Assembly: GCF_927798095.1 (NCBI RefSeq)
Contig: NZ_CAKMMF010000006.1
Span: 7,052 to 71,051 of the forward strand
Source of the DNA: Paenibacillus plantiphilus
Lineage (GTDB): Bacteria; Bacillota; Bacilli; Paenibacillales; Paenibacillaceae
DNA: 64,000 nucleotides
Reading direction: 5' to 3'
The position numbers and the translations under genes are program-made. Below the pieces are notes generated by a model. That model had not been told where the DNA came from. It made no database searches and saw only the letters and a list, made by a program, of their open reading frames with translations. Positions 1 through 11,707 of this stretch are shown here, piece after piece. The number at the start of each line of letters is the position of its first letter. Within the stretch, counting starts at the first letter, position 1.

Positions 1-847
1 CCACCCGGCTGAGGCGGCGCTGCGCCGCCTCCTTGAAGCCGCTGATAATCGCGGCGGCTTCGGGCTGCTCCTCATAGGCGGCCATAGGCACGCATGAGAC
101 AGCGAACAACGGGCGCGCGGCGCTCTCATCCATGCGGATCTCCACGCGCCCGATATAGTCCCCGAACTTCCCTGCTGCGCAAATATGCGTTGTGCCAATA
201 ACCTCGGGCTCCATCAGCAGATGATGGGTATGCCCGCCAAGAATAAGATCAATGCCGTCAATCTCTCCCGCCATTCTCCGGTCCAGCACAATACCAAGAT
301 GCGACATGACAACAATCACGTCCGCAAGCGGCCGAAGGAGCTTTACTTGCTCCGCTACGGTCGCAAGAGGGTCGCGCACGTCCCAGCCGAGCAGCCTGTA
401 GAATTCTGCAAAGGCAGCGGTCACGCCGATTAGAGCGATGCGAAGTCGTCCTTTGCGAATAACCTGATGAGCCAGCAGCCAAGGGGGCAATTCTCCCTCG
501 TCTGCTTGAAGCATATTGGCGCACACCGTTGCGAAGGAGGCGCGCTTGTAAGCCTCACACAGCTGCTGCGGTGTAAAGGTCAGTCCTTCGTTATTGCCGA
601 TCGTGACAACCTCGTAACCGGCAGCGTTAAGCAGCTCGACATTAACGAGGCCGTCACTGCCTTCCGTCTCGATCCGCATCCGGTCCATATGATCGCCTAT
701 ATCCACAGTCAGTACATGATCGCCGCCGTACGTGCGCCGCGTTTCTGCAATATAGGTTGCCATTCTTGCCGCCTGCTCCAGGCGGCTATGAATATCGTTG
801 CTGTGAAGCAATACGACTTCAGGAGCCCCCATAGACTTTTCTATCAT
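1..847 (-). CDS. yunD: YunD-like metallophosphoesterase / 5'-nucleotidase family, 3' end missing
   Basis: The 3' end lies beyond the left edge; about 282 codons are present. Family members use two metal ions to hydrolyse phosphomonoesters or nucleotides. The calcineurin-type motifs are visible in order: HSNDIHSR near residue 16, DIGDHMD near 50, GNNE near 80 (many relatives have GNHE; GNNE is the YunD-type form), MSHLG, and GGHTHH near 205. No signal peptide is seen, so it is probably cytoplasmic, as expected for YunD rather than for secreted UshA-type enzymes. The ATG at 847 follows a GGAGG six bases away. It lies 24 bp downstream of the preceding gene in a moaA-led operon. A YunC-like gene, its neighbour in Bacillus subtilis, is at 15.8 kb here. 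The family is certain; the substrate is not. Confidence 0.85.
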   Translation of the reverse strand, partial: MIEKSMGAPEVVLLHSNDIHSRLEQAARMATYIAETRRTYGGDHVLTVDIGDHMDRMRIETEGSDGLVNVELLNAAGYEVVTIGNNEGLTFTPQQLCEAYKRASFATVCANMLQADEGELPPWLLAHQVIRKGRLRIALIGVTAAFAEFYRLLGWDVRDPLATVAEQVKLLRPLADVIVVMSHLGIVLDRRMAGEIDGIDLILGGHTHHLLMEPEVIGTTHICAAGKFGDYIGRVEIRMDESAARPLFAVSCVPMAAYEEQPEAAAIISGFKEAAQRRLSRV

Positions 848-871
848 CTTAGCCTCCACGGTTATGAGGGA

Positions 872-1342
872 TTAACGCTTTAAGCGCATTTCTTGCGGAG
901 AGAAAGTATTCTTGAATCCATACGAAGCTTCGCCGCGGTTCTCTTCCTTATTAACAAAGCGACAGGCGATCACACGCTTCACATTCAAGCAGTCGCTCGA
1001 CCCATTGGGCACATACAAACGAATGGGGCCGTTCTTTGCAAGCGGCGCATCGTCTACCCGGTATTGGACTGCGCTATCCCCAAGCTGCTCCCACGGAATA
1101 ACAGCCTCGAACGTATCCGCAGCCTCCACCTGAAGATGGCTCGGCAGCGGAACCTCGTCGCCGATTCCATTCCTGTTGCGCCAAGCCGAATACCAGGCAA
1201 GGAGATCAAATGCCTCTCCTGCCCCATCCTGTATGACCTCAGAGAGAGGAAACAGACGGCCAGCAATTGCGGCCATCTCCTCTGGTGTTGTTTCTATTGG
1301 CTCCATCCCATAATGGTGAATCATAATTGCGTTTGGCAACAT
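872..1342 (-). CDS. Conserved hypothetical, possibly molybdopterin-domain related
   Basis: A 156-residue protein between moaA and the YunD-like gene, all on the minus strand. I do not firmly recognise it. Its middle to C-terminal part, including IRLYVPNGSSDCLNVK, resembles in layout the end of the sulfite-oxidase-type molybdopterin-binding domain, where a similar glycine-proline-leucine-valine-proline stretch ends the fold. The usual cofactor-binding cysteine is not evident, so it may be a degenerate relative or something unrelated. No signal peptide or membrane segment is seen. The start is uncertain: a TTG at 1372 is in frame, but the GGGAGGAG site lies inside that reading and points to the ATG at 1342, about 13 bases downstream of it. 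Co-transcription with moaA is likely because the genes are nearly contiguous. Confidence 0.55.
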   Translation of the reverse strand: MLPNAIMIHHYGMEPIETTPEEMAAIAGRLFPLSEVIQDGAGEAFDLLAWYSAWRNRNGIGDEVPLPSHLQVEAADTFEAVIPWEQLGDSAVQYRVDDAPLAKNGPIRLYVPNGSSDCLNVKRVIACRFVNKEENRGEASYGFKNTFSPQEMRLKR

Positions 1343-1373
1343 AGCGGTGACCGCTCCTCCCGATACAAACAAA

Positions 1374-2375
1374 CTATCCGCCGATTTGAGACATCCGTCT
1401 GGCGGTCGGCTCGTGGCTCAGCTCCGTATTCGCAAGCTTGGCCGCCATCTCATGATTGAGCGGCTTTATATCCATCGCTCTCATAAACAGCTCCCGCAAT
1501 GCCGCAGGATCGTTCAGCGAGGACTTGACGTTCAATTCATCCACCCAATAGAGACAAGGCTTCAGCCCGCCATCAGCCGTCAGTCGAAGCCGATTGCATT
1601 GCTGGCAGAAATGATCGCTTATCGGGTGAATCAATCCGAATGAGCCGACACCGTCCGTAATCATATAATCCTCAGACGGGCCATTGCCGATTATACCGTC
1701 CTTGCGTATAAATTGCAGCTTCTGCTCCTCCGCGATTTCCAGCACGCGCGACAAGGGCAAGTAATGATTTCGCCAATTCTCATCCGCATGGCCGATCGGC
1801 ATATATTCAATAAAACGAACGTGGAGCGGCTGATCCTTCGCCATTTGCAGAAATGACGCAATCTCGTCCTCGTTCACACCTTTTAATAGTACACAATTAA
1901 GCTTGATCGGCGCAAATCCGACACGGGCCGCAGCCTCAATCCCCTCCATAACCCGATTGAGATCGCCCCGTCTCGCAATGAAACGGAAGCGGGTCGGGTC
2001 CAGCGTGTCCAAACTGATATTGACCCGATTGACGCCTGCTGCGCGAAGCGCCTCCGCCTGAGCAGCCAGAAGCACGCCATTCGTTGTCAGCGCTATATCT
2101 TGAATGCCGTCAATAGCCGCCAAACGCTTGATCAGCATGTCCAAATTCGGACGAACAAGCGGCTCTCCCCCCGTAATGCGGAGCTTCGTAATGCCTAGCG
2201 AAGCGGCGACGGAAACAACCTCAACTATATGGTCATAGCTTAGCAAATCGGAAGATGGAGCAAATTCAACGCCTTCTTCAGGCATACAATACAAGCATCT
2301 TAGGTTGCAGCGATCCGTGACGGAAATTCGCAAATAATCATGTACACGCCCGAATCGATCCGTTAAAACTGACAT
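1374..2375 (-). CDS. moaA: GTP 3',8-cyclase MoaA (molybdenum cofactor biosynthesis)
   Basis: A radical SAM enzyme of 333 residues, the usual length. With MoaC it converts GTP to cyclic pyranopterin monophosphate, the first step of molybdopterin synthesis. The N-terminal cluster motif CNLRCLYC sits near residue 23. The second, C-terminal cluster is shown by FCQQCNRLRL and the following KPCLYW cysteine near residues 255-275. The protein ends in the conserved Gly-Gly tail that enters the active site. A GGGAG-type ribosome site precedes the ATG. It is divergent from the moaDE fusion, with about 100 bp between them, and leads a minus-strand operon with the 872-1342 gene and the YunD-like gene. No MoaC, MoaB or MogA is in the window. 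Confidence 0.97.
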   Translation of the reverse strand: MSVLTDRFGRVHDYLRISVTDRCNLRCLYCMPEEGVEFAPSSDLLSYDHIVEVVSVAASLGITKLRITGGEPLVRPNLDMLIKRLAAIDGIQDIALTTNGVLLAAQAEALRAAGVNRVNISLDTLDPTRFRFIARRGDLNRVMEGIEAAARVGFAPIKLNCVLLKGVNEDEIASFLQMAKDQPLHVRFIEYMPIGHADENWRNHYLPLSRVLEIAEEQKLQFIRKDGIIGNGPSEDYMITDGVGSFGLIHPISDHFCQQCNRLRLTADGGLKPCLYWVDELNVKSSLNDPAALRELFMRAMDIKPLNHEMAAKLANTELSHEPTARRMSQIGG

Positions 2376-2416
2376 GGTTCCTCGCTCCCTTCCCTCTATC
2401 CATCTAGCATAACATT

Positions 2417-2445
2417 TTTACATCGTTTATGGTATTCTATATAGA
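2417..2445 (+). promoter_or_regulatory. Sigma-A-type promoter for the moaDE-moeB operon
   Basis: TTTACA at 2417 and TATAGA at 2440 are separated by exactly 17 bases, about 35 bases before the MoaD-MoaE start codon. The divergent moaA start is at 2375, so this short region serves both directions. Confidence 0.55.
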
Positions 2446-2478
2446 CGATAATCACGAAGATATGAGAGGTTTTCTAAC

Positions 2479-3219
2479 ATGACCATACAATGGAATATTG
2501 AATTGTTCGCTGGCCTTGCAGAGAGGTTCAATACCGCTTCCATAATTTTGGAAACCGAGCATGACCATATGACCGTTTCCTCCCTCAAAAAAGAGCTGAT
2601 CGCCGCCTATCCCGCTCACGAGGCGTTAATTAGCGTATCCTTCGTCGCCTGCAATCAAACCTACGCCTCTGACGAGGATAACGTGTCGGCCAGCGATGAG
2701 CTTGCCCTGCTGCCGCCCGTGTCCGGCGGCGAGGAAGCCTCAGAAGAGCGCCATACGGCGCCAGCCGCTGGCGCTCGATACATGATCACAGCAGAGCCGC
2801 TGTCTGTGGAGGCAGTTACCGCCAATGTTATTGTGGCCGAGCATGGAGCTGCGCTTACCTTTACCGGGACGACGAGGGAATGGACGCATAATCAGCGAAC
2901 CGTACGGCTGGACTACGAAGCCTATGTCCCGATGGCTCTCAAGACGCTGCAGCAGATCGGCGACGAAATAGCAGAGCGATGGCCTGGCGCGCTTTGTGCG
3001 ATTGCGCATCGCATCGGTCAGGTTGATATTGCAGAGATCAGCGTCGTCATAGCCGTCTCTGCCCCGCATCGCGATGCTTGCTATGAAGCCAGCCGCTACG
3101 CAATTGAACGTCTCAAACAAATCGTTCCTATATGGAAGAAGGAAATATGGGAGGACGGCTCGGAATGGAAGGGCCATCAGCAAGGACCATGGAATCCGGT
3201 AGCTCCGCCTGCCCAGTGA
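2479..3219 (+). CDS. MoaD-MoaE fusion, molybdopterin synthase (both subunits in one chain)
   Basis: A 246-residue protein joining both subunits of molybdopterin synthase, which puts dithiolene sulfur into cyclic pyranopterin monophosphate. Residues 1 to about 82 are a ubiquitin-like MoaD domain ending in PPVSGG. Residues about 98-246 are MoaE, with the typical FTGTTRE, the YEAY segment, the HRIG motif and the lysine-rich KQIVPIWKKE region near the end. In the usual two-protein enzyme the MoaD Gly-Gly must be a free C-terminus to carry the thiocarboxylate. Here it is followed directly by EEASEE and the MoaE domain. The fused MoaX of Mycobacterium tuberculosis is known to be processed after this Gly-Gly; the same may be needed here. 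The MoeB-like gene begins 15 bp downstream. Confidence 0.93.
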   Translation: MTIQWNIELFAGLAERFNTASIILETEHDHMTVSSLKKELIAAYPAHEALISVSFVACNQTYASDEDNVSASDELALLPPVSGGEEASEERHTAPAAGARYMITAEPLSVEAVTANVIVAEHGAALTFTGTTREWTHNQRTVRLDYEAYVPMALKTLQQIGDEIAERWPGALCAIAHRIGQVDIAEISVVIAVSAPHRDACYEASRYAIERLKQIVPIWKKEIWEDGSEWKGHQQGPWNPVAPPAQ

Positions 3220-3233
3220 AAGGAAGCTGCGAC

Positions 3234-4277
3234 ATGAAAGATAAGGACAAAGAACGTTATTCACGGCAGATCCGATTCGCGCCAATCGGCATGACCGGAC
3301 AAGAGAAGCTTATCGGCAGCAGCGTCGCTATTGTAGGCATGGGAGCGCTTGGCTCCGTCTCCGCGCAGCATCTCGCCCGTGCGGGGGTTGGCAGGCTTCG
3401 CCTTATCGATCGTGATGTACTGGAGTGGAGCAACCTCCAGCGACAGGTGCTCTATACCGAAGAGGATGTGCGCCTCACCCTTCCCAAGGCTGCTGCCGCT
3501 GCCGCGCATCTGGGCAGCATCAACAGCTCCATTACGATAGAGCCTGTTGTCGCCGAGCTGTCATCATCGAATGCCGAAGCTCTGCTTGGCGATGCCGATC
3601 TCATTATTGACGGCTCCGACAATTTTATGGTCCGCTATTTAATTAACGACACCAGCCTAAAGCTGAATATCCCTTGGATATATGGCGGTGTTGTAGGCGC
3701 TTCTGGCATGACAATGACGATCCTGCCACATCGTACGCCCTGCTTCCGCTGTCTGTTCCCTGCTTCCATGGAAGCAGGAGCTGCCGATACCTGCGAGACA
3801 GCTGGCGTTATTGCTCCAGCTGTCGATCTCGTCGCTTCCATTCAAGCGACTGAAGCGCTGAAGCTGCTGAGCGGCAACATCGATGCCTTGCATCGGACAC
3901 TGCTGCAGATTGATCTGTGGAATCACCAGTGGACACCCCTAAAGATTGGCCAATCGAAGCGCGCCCATTGTCCGGCATGCGGCGAAGGCTCCACCTATGC
4001 CTATCTGGAGCAAGACGAGCAGGAGCTCGTTGCTGCCTCCTTATGCGGACGCCAGACCATTCAGATCTCCCGAGGACAGGCGACACATGTTTCCTTGGAT
4101 GAGCTTGCTGTCCGGTTGTCTTCGATCGGTGAAGTGCAGCGCAACCCTTTCCTGCTTCGATTTCATCGCGATAACAATACAGTAGTCGTCTTATTTCCCG
4201 ATGGCAGAGCGCTCATTCAAGGGACAGAGGATCTCATGCTCGCCAAACGCATTTATAATGAAATTTACGGAATATGA
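3234..4277 (+). CDS. MoeB/ThiF/HesA-family adenylyltransferase (E1-like)
   Basis: The protein has 347 residues. It is the predicted enzyme that adenylates the C-terminal glycine of MoaD so sulfur can be loaded. The N-terminal Rossmann nucleotide-binding motif GMGALGS is followed by DRDVLEWSNLQRQ. The zinc site is formed by CFRC near residue 180 and CPAC near 255. The catalytic cysteine region is ADTCETAGV. A C-terminal extension of about 80 residues after the zinc site is not an obvious rhodanese domain, since no clear cysteine loop is seen. The reading is open back to 3132, but AAGGAAG eight bases before the ATG at 3234 supports this start, and an earlier one would overlap the moaDE gene deeply. 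It could also serve ThiS; the neighbour argues for MoaD. Confidence 0.9.
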   Translation: MKDKDKERYSRQIRFAPIGMTGQEKLIGSSVAIVGMGALGSVSAQHLARAGVGRLRLIDRDVLEWSNLQRQVLYTEEDVRLTLPKAAAAAAHLGSINSSITIEPVVAELSSSNAEALLGDADLIIDGSDNFMVRYLINDTSLKLNIPWIYGGVVGASGMTMTILPHRTPCFRCLFPASMEAGAADTCETAGVIAPAVDLVASIQATEALKLLSGNIDALHRTLLQIDLWNHQWTPLKIGQSKRAHCPACGEGSTYAYLEQDEQELVAASLCGRQTIQISRGQATHVSLDELAVRLSSIGEVQRNPFLLRFHRDNNTVVVLFPDGRALIQGTEDLMLAKRIYNEIYGI

Positions 4278-4500
4278 CTGGCAGATCCCTCTTACCACTC
4301 CCTTACAAAATAAGTGTCACAAAGTAAAAAACAATGGCGACATCCCATAACTTCGCCAATCGTATAGGTCTTTTTGCCTATTAAATTAGAATAAATCGTT
4401 TTTATTCGGTTTTTCAATATGCCCTTATTGCCAATTTTCACTTTTGTTGCTACCATAAGCTTAATATTAATATAGGAAAAAAGTTACTTTGAGGTGAATT

Positions 4501-5562
4501 ATGAGGGTACATGTGACCGAATTAAGAGATGGCGATCGATTGAGCAAGGATGCATTCAACTCATACGGCCTACACGTCCTTTCCGAAGGAACAGAGCTTT
4601 ATTCCAGAGAAATTTCAAAATTATATCAGCATCAGATCGATTATATTGATATTGATGACAGAGTAGAAATGACTGCTGCTACAGCCGCTCGAACATTGGA
4701 ATCCGGCTTAAGTCCCAAATGGCTTCCAACGGTAGAACCGATTTACGATGCAGCGGTCAAGGGCTGCGAGCAATTATTTATTGATGCGCTGCAAAATGGA
4801 AGCGTTGTTATGGATGATGTAGTGGAAACCTTTCAGCCGCTCGTAGATAACTTTCGAATGGAACGCGACGTTGTATCCATGCTGCTTCTATTGAATACGA
4901 AGGATGATTATACCTACCAGCACTCTGTTCAGGTCGGAATGCTGTCCTATTACTTAGCCACTTGGCTTGGTTATGACGAGAAGCAGGCTATAGTGATAGG
5001 TCAAGCCGGCTTCCTGCATGACATTGGCAAATGCCAGATCGAAGATGACATTCTGAACAAGCCGGAGCGATTATCCGAAGAGGAATTCGGACTAATCAAG
5101 CAGCACACCATCTTCGGCTATGAAATTATTAAACGCTCCTTTGGCGATTCCATTCAGGCAACTGTTGCCCTTCAGCATCACGAGCGAATCGATGGAACCG
5201 GCTATCCGCACAGCATCAATGGCGAGCAGATGCATCCGGTGTCCAAAATTGTAGCCGTGGCCGACGTTTACAGTGCCATGATTTCCTCCCGGGTCTACCA
5301 GGAGAAACGCGATTTATTGTTCGTACTCAAGGAGCTGCATCGGATGAGCTTCAATGAGCTTGATCCTTTTACAACCCATACATTCATCAAGCATATGATT
5401 CCCAATTTTATTGGCAAGCAGGTCGAGCTGCAGTCTGGCGAATCAGGAATCATCATTATGACACATCCTTCAGAGTTTTTCAGACCGCTTGTCCAGATCA
5501 ACGATGAGTTCATTGATCTGGCTGTGGATCGCTCGCTCGAAGTCAAACACGTCTACATGTGA
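4501..5562 (+). CDS. HD-GYP domain protein, probable cyclic-di-GMP phosphodiesterase
   Basis: The protein has 353 residues and is predicted cytoplasmic. HD-GYP domains hydrolyse cyclic di-GMP to pGpG or GMP with a di- or tri-metal centre. The N-terminal 130 residues carry no recognised sensor domain. The HD-GYP core runs from about residue 140 to 300. It shows HSVQV near 140, the HDIGKC metal motif near 177, HHERIDGTGYP (the GYP signature) near 227, and DVYSAM near 257. A small C-terminal domain follows. Key residues are intact, so activity is likely. GAGGTG ends about five bases before the ATG. The gene stands alone and is followed by a hairpin terminator. The 223 bp upstream are AT-rich with no other gene. 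Confidence 0.92.
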   Translation: MRVHVTELRDGDRLSKDAFNSYGLHVLSEGTELYSREISKLYQHQIDYIDIDDRVEMTAATAARTLESGLSPKWLPTVEPIYDAAVKGCEQLFIDALQNGSVVMDDVVETFQPLVDNFRMERDVVSMLLLLNTKDDYTYQHSVQVGMLSYYLATWLGYDEKQAIVIGQAGFLHDIGKCQIEDDILNKPERLSEEEFGLIKQHTIFGYEIIKRSFGDSIQATVALQHHERIDGTGYPHSINGEQMHPVSKIVAVADVYSAMISSRVYQEKRDLLFVLKELHRMSFNELDPFTTHTFIKHMIPNFIGKQVELQSGESGIIIMTHPSEFFRPLVQINDEFIDLAVDRSLEVKHVYM

Positions 5563-5565
5563 GAA

Positions 5566-5606
5566 AAACTCCGGAACCGGCTCTTACGAGTCCGATTTCG
5601 GAGTTT
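5566..5606 (+). terminator. Probable terminator of the HD-GYP gene
   Basis: AAACTCCG at 5566 pairs with CGGAGTTT at 5599. A second small CTC/GAG stem lies in the loop, and the arm is followed by a T-rich tail. Confidence 0.65.
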
Positions 5607-5747
5607 CTTTGTTCTTGCCATATGAACAGTATTGGTCCCGTCCCCGTCCCGATATCCGACAGCCCAGGACGAAAAAATAAAATCATAACTGTCGCTGCTT
5701 TATTGAACTTACGTGCTCCGATAGCACGGATTCATTCTGATGATGCT

Positions 5748-6494
5748 CTAAACTGCGGTCACGATAATTGGCTGATTCTTTGTAATGATAATGGTGTGCT
5801 CATGCTGTGCCACAAAGCTATTATCGGGTACACATAAAGTCCATCCGTCAGTTGGATCAACGACATACCCTGCGCCAGTAGATAAAAAGGGCTCAATTGT
5901 AATGACCACACCCTCTTTCAATACCCGCTTATCGTGCTTGTTATAAACCGGTAGAATCTCTGTCGGGGCCTCATGCAGGGATTTCCCAACACCGTGGCTG
6001 CACAGATTCTTAATGACATTATAGCCGCCTTTTTTAGCCTCGCTTTCAATAATCCTTCCGACTTCATTCAATTTTACTCCATGCTTAAGTGATGAGATTA
6101 CTTTCATCATCGTATTGTGAGTGTATTGACACAGACGCATTAATGATGGCTTGTATGGATATATCGGAAAAGAATGCCCCGCGTCCGCATAATAGCCTCC
6201 CAGTTCTGCCGAAACATCGATATTTACCAAATCGCCCGGTTGAATGATTCGATTTCCGGGTATTCCGTGGGCAACTTCTTGGTTAACACTAATACAAGTG
6301 TTGCCGGGGAAATTGTAAATTGACTTAGGTGCAGGCACAGCCCCATGCCTTTTCAAAAACTGTCCTCCAATATCATCTAATTCCTTTGTCGTAATTCCGA
6401 CACGTGCGTGACTTTTCATTTCATTAATCGTCAATGCAACGATTTTGCCAATTTCCTTCAGACCATCAATATCGTTCTGTGATCCTACTGTCAT
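5748..6494 (-). CDS. map: Methionine aminopeptidase, type I (MapB-like)
   Basis: A 248-residue enzyme that removes the N-terminal methionine from new proteins. The five metal ligands can be followed: the aspartates in VNIDVSAEL and YYADAGHSF, the histidine in CSHGVGKSLHE, the glutamate in ITIEPFLS, and the glutamate in QHEHTI near the end. The length fits the short type I enzyme without an N-terminal zinc extension, like YflG/MapB of Bacillus subtilis. The reading extends seven codons further up, but GGAGGAG then lies inside the coding part and sits correctly for the ATG at 6494. It stands outside the ribosomal-protein cluster, as expected for a second Map paralogue. Confidence 0.93.
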   Translation of the reverse strand: MTVGSQNDIDGLKEIGKIVALTINEMKSHARVGITTKELDDIGGQFLKRHGAVPAPKSIYNFPGNTCISVNQEVAHGIPGNRIIQPGDLVNIDVSAELGGYYADAGHSFPIYPYKPSLMRLCQYTHNTMMKVISSLKHGVKLNEVGRIIESEAKKGGYNVIKNLCSHGVGKSLHEAPTEILPVYNKHDKRVLKEGVVITIEPFLSTGAGYVVDPTDGWTLCVPDNSFVAQHEHTIIITKNQPIIVTAV

Positions 6495-6609
6495 AAAAGC
6501 TCCTCCATATTCCAAAATGATTTATTATAACGCAATATTGAATATTCCATTATTCTGCCCGTTTAGCTTAATGAAGCATCGTCAGTCTAGAACTTTATTC
6601 TTTCTGACA

Positions 6610-6804
6610 CTATCCCTTATCCTTTGTTTGAAAATAGCGCAGCCGCCCAACAAAATAACCGCAAAGATAGCCCGCTAACGGCAGCACAGGAATTAGAGTT
6701 GCCGCTTTTCTGGACAATCCTTGCCCGACGAAGAAATCATAAAAGACCAGATGCAAGATTACAGTTATCATAACCATCACAATTACTGGGAGTGCCTTTT
6801 TCAT
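6610..6804 (-). CDS. Small two-helix membrane protein
   Basis: A 64-residue protein with two hydrophobic segments, about residues 4-24 and 32-54, joined by a short loop containing FVGQGLSRKA, and a positively charged tail. No family is recognised. A longer reading up to 6903 exists, but GGAGGG six bases before the ATG at 6804 decides for the short form. It is probably an inner-membrane protein, in the same direction as and upstream of the aminopeptidase gene, with about 115 bp between them. Its function is unknown. Confidence 0.7.
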   Translation of the reverse strand: MKKALPVIVMVMITVILHLVFYDFFVGQGLSRKAATLIPVLPLAGYLCGYFVGRLRYFQTKDKG

Positions 6805-6930
6805 TATGCTCCCTCCACCATTTCTCGCAGACGACCCGATCACGAAACCGTTATATATCTGCAATTTTAAGCTTGCACGCCCGTACACAGCGCTGCAATA
6901 CAATCCGTATGCAATCCGCAGCTCTCCACT

Positions 6931-7189
6931 TCCGGCAGCTGCAAGCGGGTGTCTCCATCTTCTCCACTTTTACGCGCTCGTTCGAACTGTAAGACGATTT
7001 TTCACGCTTACACGACGATTCCCACGCATTCCAGCAGCTGTAAGCGGGTTTTGAACGCTTAAAGCCTCCATCTTCGCCACTTTCACACGCTCGCTCGCAT
7101 TGTAAGACGATTTTTCACGCTTACACGGACAATTCCCACGCATTCCAGCAGCTGTAAGCGGGTTTTGAACGCTTAACGTCTCAGCACCG
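6931..7189 (+). repeat. Tandem copies of a palindrome-bearing intergenic repeat (cluster 1)
   Basis: Two and a half tandem units of about 100-114 bp begin at 6931, 7030 and 7144. Each unit has the core CAGCTGTAAGCGGGTTTT, ending in GCTTA (diverged in the first unit), followed by CTGTAAGACGATTTTTC, ending in CGCTTA. Both cores are imperfect hairpins with TAAGC or TAAG on the left arm and GCTTA or CTTA on the right. Related units recur at 17.0-17.2 kb. No open frame of note lies inside. Confidence 0.8.
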
Positions 7190-7232
7190 CACAATCCCTC
7201 ATATGGCATTCACACTCTCCAATATGTCAAAA

Positions 7233-7260
7233 ATGCGTGTCCGAAAACTCGGACACGCAT
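7233..7260 (-). terminator. Terminator of the SUF operon
   Basis: A perfect 12-bp stem with arm ATGCGTGTCCGA and a four-base loop, followed on the minus strand by a run of Ts, just after sufB. Confidence 0.9.
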
Positions 7261-7275
7261 CATCTGAATTAACTA

Positions 7276-8673
7276 TTAACCGATACTGCCTTCCATTTCG
7301 AACTTAATGAGGCGGTTCATCTCAACGGCATATTCCATTGGAAGCTCCTTCGTGAATGGCTCGATGAAGCCCATTACGATCATTTGCGTCGCTTCGGCCT
7401 CTGTCAGACCACGGCTCATCAGATAGAAGAGCTGATCCTCGGACACCTTGGATACAGTAGCTTCATGCTCAAGCGTAATATTGTCGTTCATAATTTCATT
7501 ATACGGAATCGTATCCGAAGTCGATTGATTATCAAGAATGAGTGTATCACATTTGATATTCGCTTTGGAGCCTTCGGAATTACGGCCGAAGGAAGCCAGA
7601 CCGCGATAGGTTACTTTGCCGCCATGCTTGCTGATCGATTTCGATACGATCGTCGAGGTTGTATCCGGCGCAAGGTGAATCATTTTGGCCCCTGCATCCT
7701 GATGCTGTCCTTTGCCTGCAACTGCGATGGACAACACCATGCCTTTGGCGCCGCGGCCCTTCAATACAACCGCTGGGTACTTCATCGTCAGCTTGGAGCC
7801 GATATTGCCGTCAACCCACTCCATCGTCGCGTTCTCTTCAGCAACAGCACGCTTCGTCACGAGGTTGTAAATATTCGGCGCCCAGTTCTGAATCGTCGTG
7901 TAACGAACGCGAGCGTTCTTCTTACACAGTATCTCAACGACTGCGCTATGCAGCGAGTTCGTGCTGTAGATCGGCGCTGTGCAGCCTTCTACGTAGTGTA
8001 CGAAGCTGTCCTCGTCAGCGATAATGAGCGTACGCTCAAATTGTCCCATGTTCTCGGAGTTAATGCGGAAATAGGCTTGCAGCGGAATTTCGCACTTCAC
8101 ACCTTTAGGAACATAGATAAAGCTTCCTCCCGACCATACAGCACTGTTCAGTGCAGCGAACTTGTTGTCCGCAGGCGGAATGATCGTGCCGAAATACTCT
8201 TTAAAAATTTCAGGATGCTCGCGAAGCGCAGTATCCGTATCCGTGAAGATAACGCCCTGCTTCTCCAGATCCTCCTGCATGCTGTGGTAGACAACCTCGG
8301 ATTCATACTGCGCCGAGACGCCTGCAAGGAACTTCTGCTCTGCTTCTGGAATACCGAGCTTATCGAAGGTTTCCTTAATCTCCGCAGGCACTTCCTCCCA
8401 CGTCTTTCCTTGTCCCTCGGACGGTTTCACATAATACTGAATGTCCTCGAAATCCAGATCGTCCATGTTGCCGCCCCAGCGAGGCATCGGCATTTTTCTG
8501 AACTGCTCCAACGACTTCAAACGGAAGTTAAGCATCCATTCCGGCTCATTCTTCATTTCGGATATCGTACGAACGATCTCCTCCGTCAAACCTTTGCCGG
8601 ATTGGAATATCGCCTTATGCTCATCGCGAAAGCCATATTTGTAATCTTCTAAATCGGGCATTTCCTTAGCCAT
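7276..8673 (-). CDS. sufB: Fe-S cluster scaffold protein SufB
   Basis: The protein has 465 residues, full length. It is the central subunit of the SufBC2D scaffold on which Fe-S clusters are built from sulfur delivered by SufS/SufU. The SufB core fold covers most of the protein. The region with [10 protein letters not shown] contains a conserved cysteine, and the C-terminal part carries SRGLTEAEA and the GFIEPF segment shared with SufD. Related C-terminal motifs occur in SufD at 10.4 kb, so the two are paralogues. It is the last gene of the operon, separated from sufU by about 60 bp and followed by a strong terminator. The long plus-strand reading across it is a shadow. Confidence 0.98.
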   Translation of the reverse strand: MAKEMPDLEDYKYGFRDEHKAIFQSGKGLTEEIVRTISEMKNEPEWMLNFRLKSLEQFRKMPMPRWGGNMDDLDFEDIQYYVKPSEGQGKTWEEVPAEIKETFDKLGIPEAEQKFLAGVSAQYESEVVYHSMQEDLEKQGVIFTDTDTALREHPEIFKEYFGTIIPPADNKFAALNSAVWSGGSFIYVPKGVKCEIPLQAYFRINSENMGQFERTLIIADEDSFVHYVEGCTAPIYSTNSLHSAVVEILCKKNARVRYTTIQNWAPNIYNLVTKRAVAEENATMEWVDGNIGSKLTMKYPAVVLKGRGAKGMVLSIAVAGKGQHQDAGAKMIHLAPDTTSTIVSKSISKHGGKVTYRGLASFGRNSEGSKANIKCDTLILDNQSTSDTIPYNEIMNDNITLEHEATVSKVSEDQLFYLMSRGLTEAEATQMIVMGFIEPFTKELPMEYAVEMNRLIKFEMEGSIG

Positions 8674-8732
8674 TGTATAAGCCTCCCATCATAATACGCG
8701 TCGTGACGCGCTTCAACATTCTATAAGAAAGG

Positions 8733-11687
<2,955 letters not shown>

Positions 11688-11707
11688 ATTCGATACTCCT
11701 CCTCCGC

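Noticed and set aside
893-1459. Plus-strand frame of 188 codons
   Set aside because: Antisense to the moaA operon, arginine- and serine-rich, no initiation site.
6931-7189. CRISPR array
   Set aside because: Units of about 100 bp or more are repeated throughout without short unique spacers, and no cas gene is present.
7384-8652. Plus-strand open frame of 422 codons
   Set aside because: It is the exact antisense of sufB, has no ribosome site, and its composition is that of a shadow of a conserved gene.
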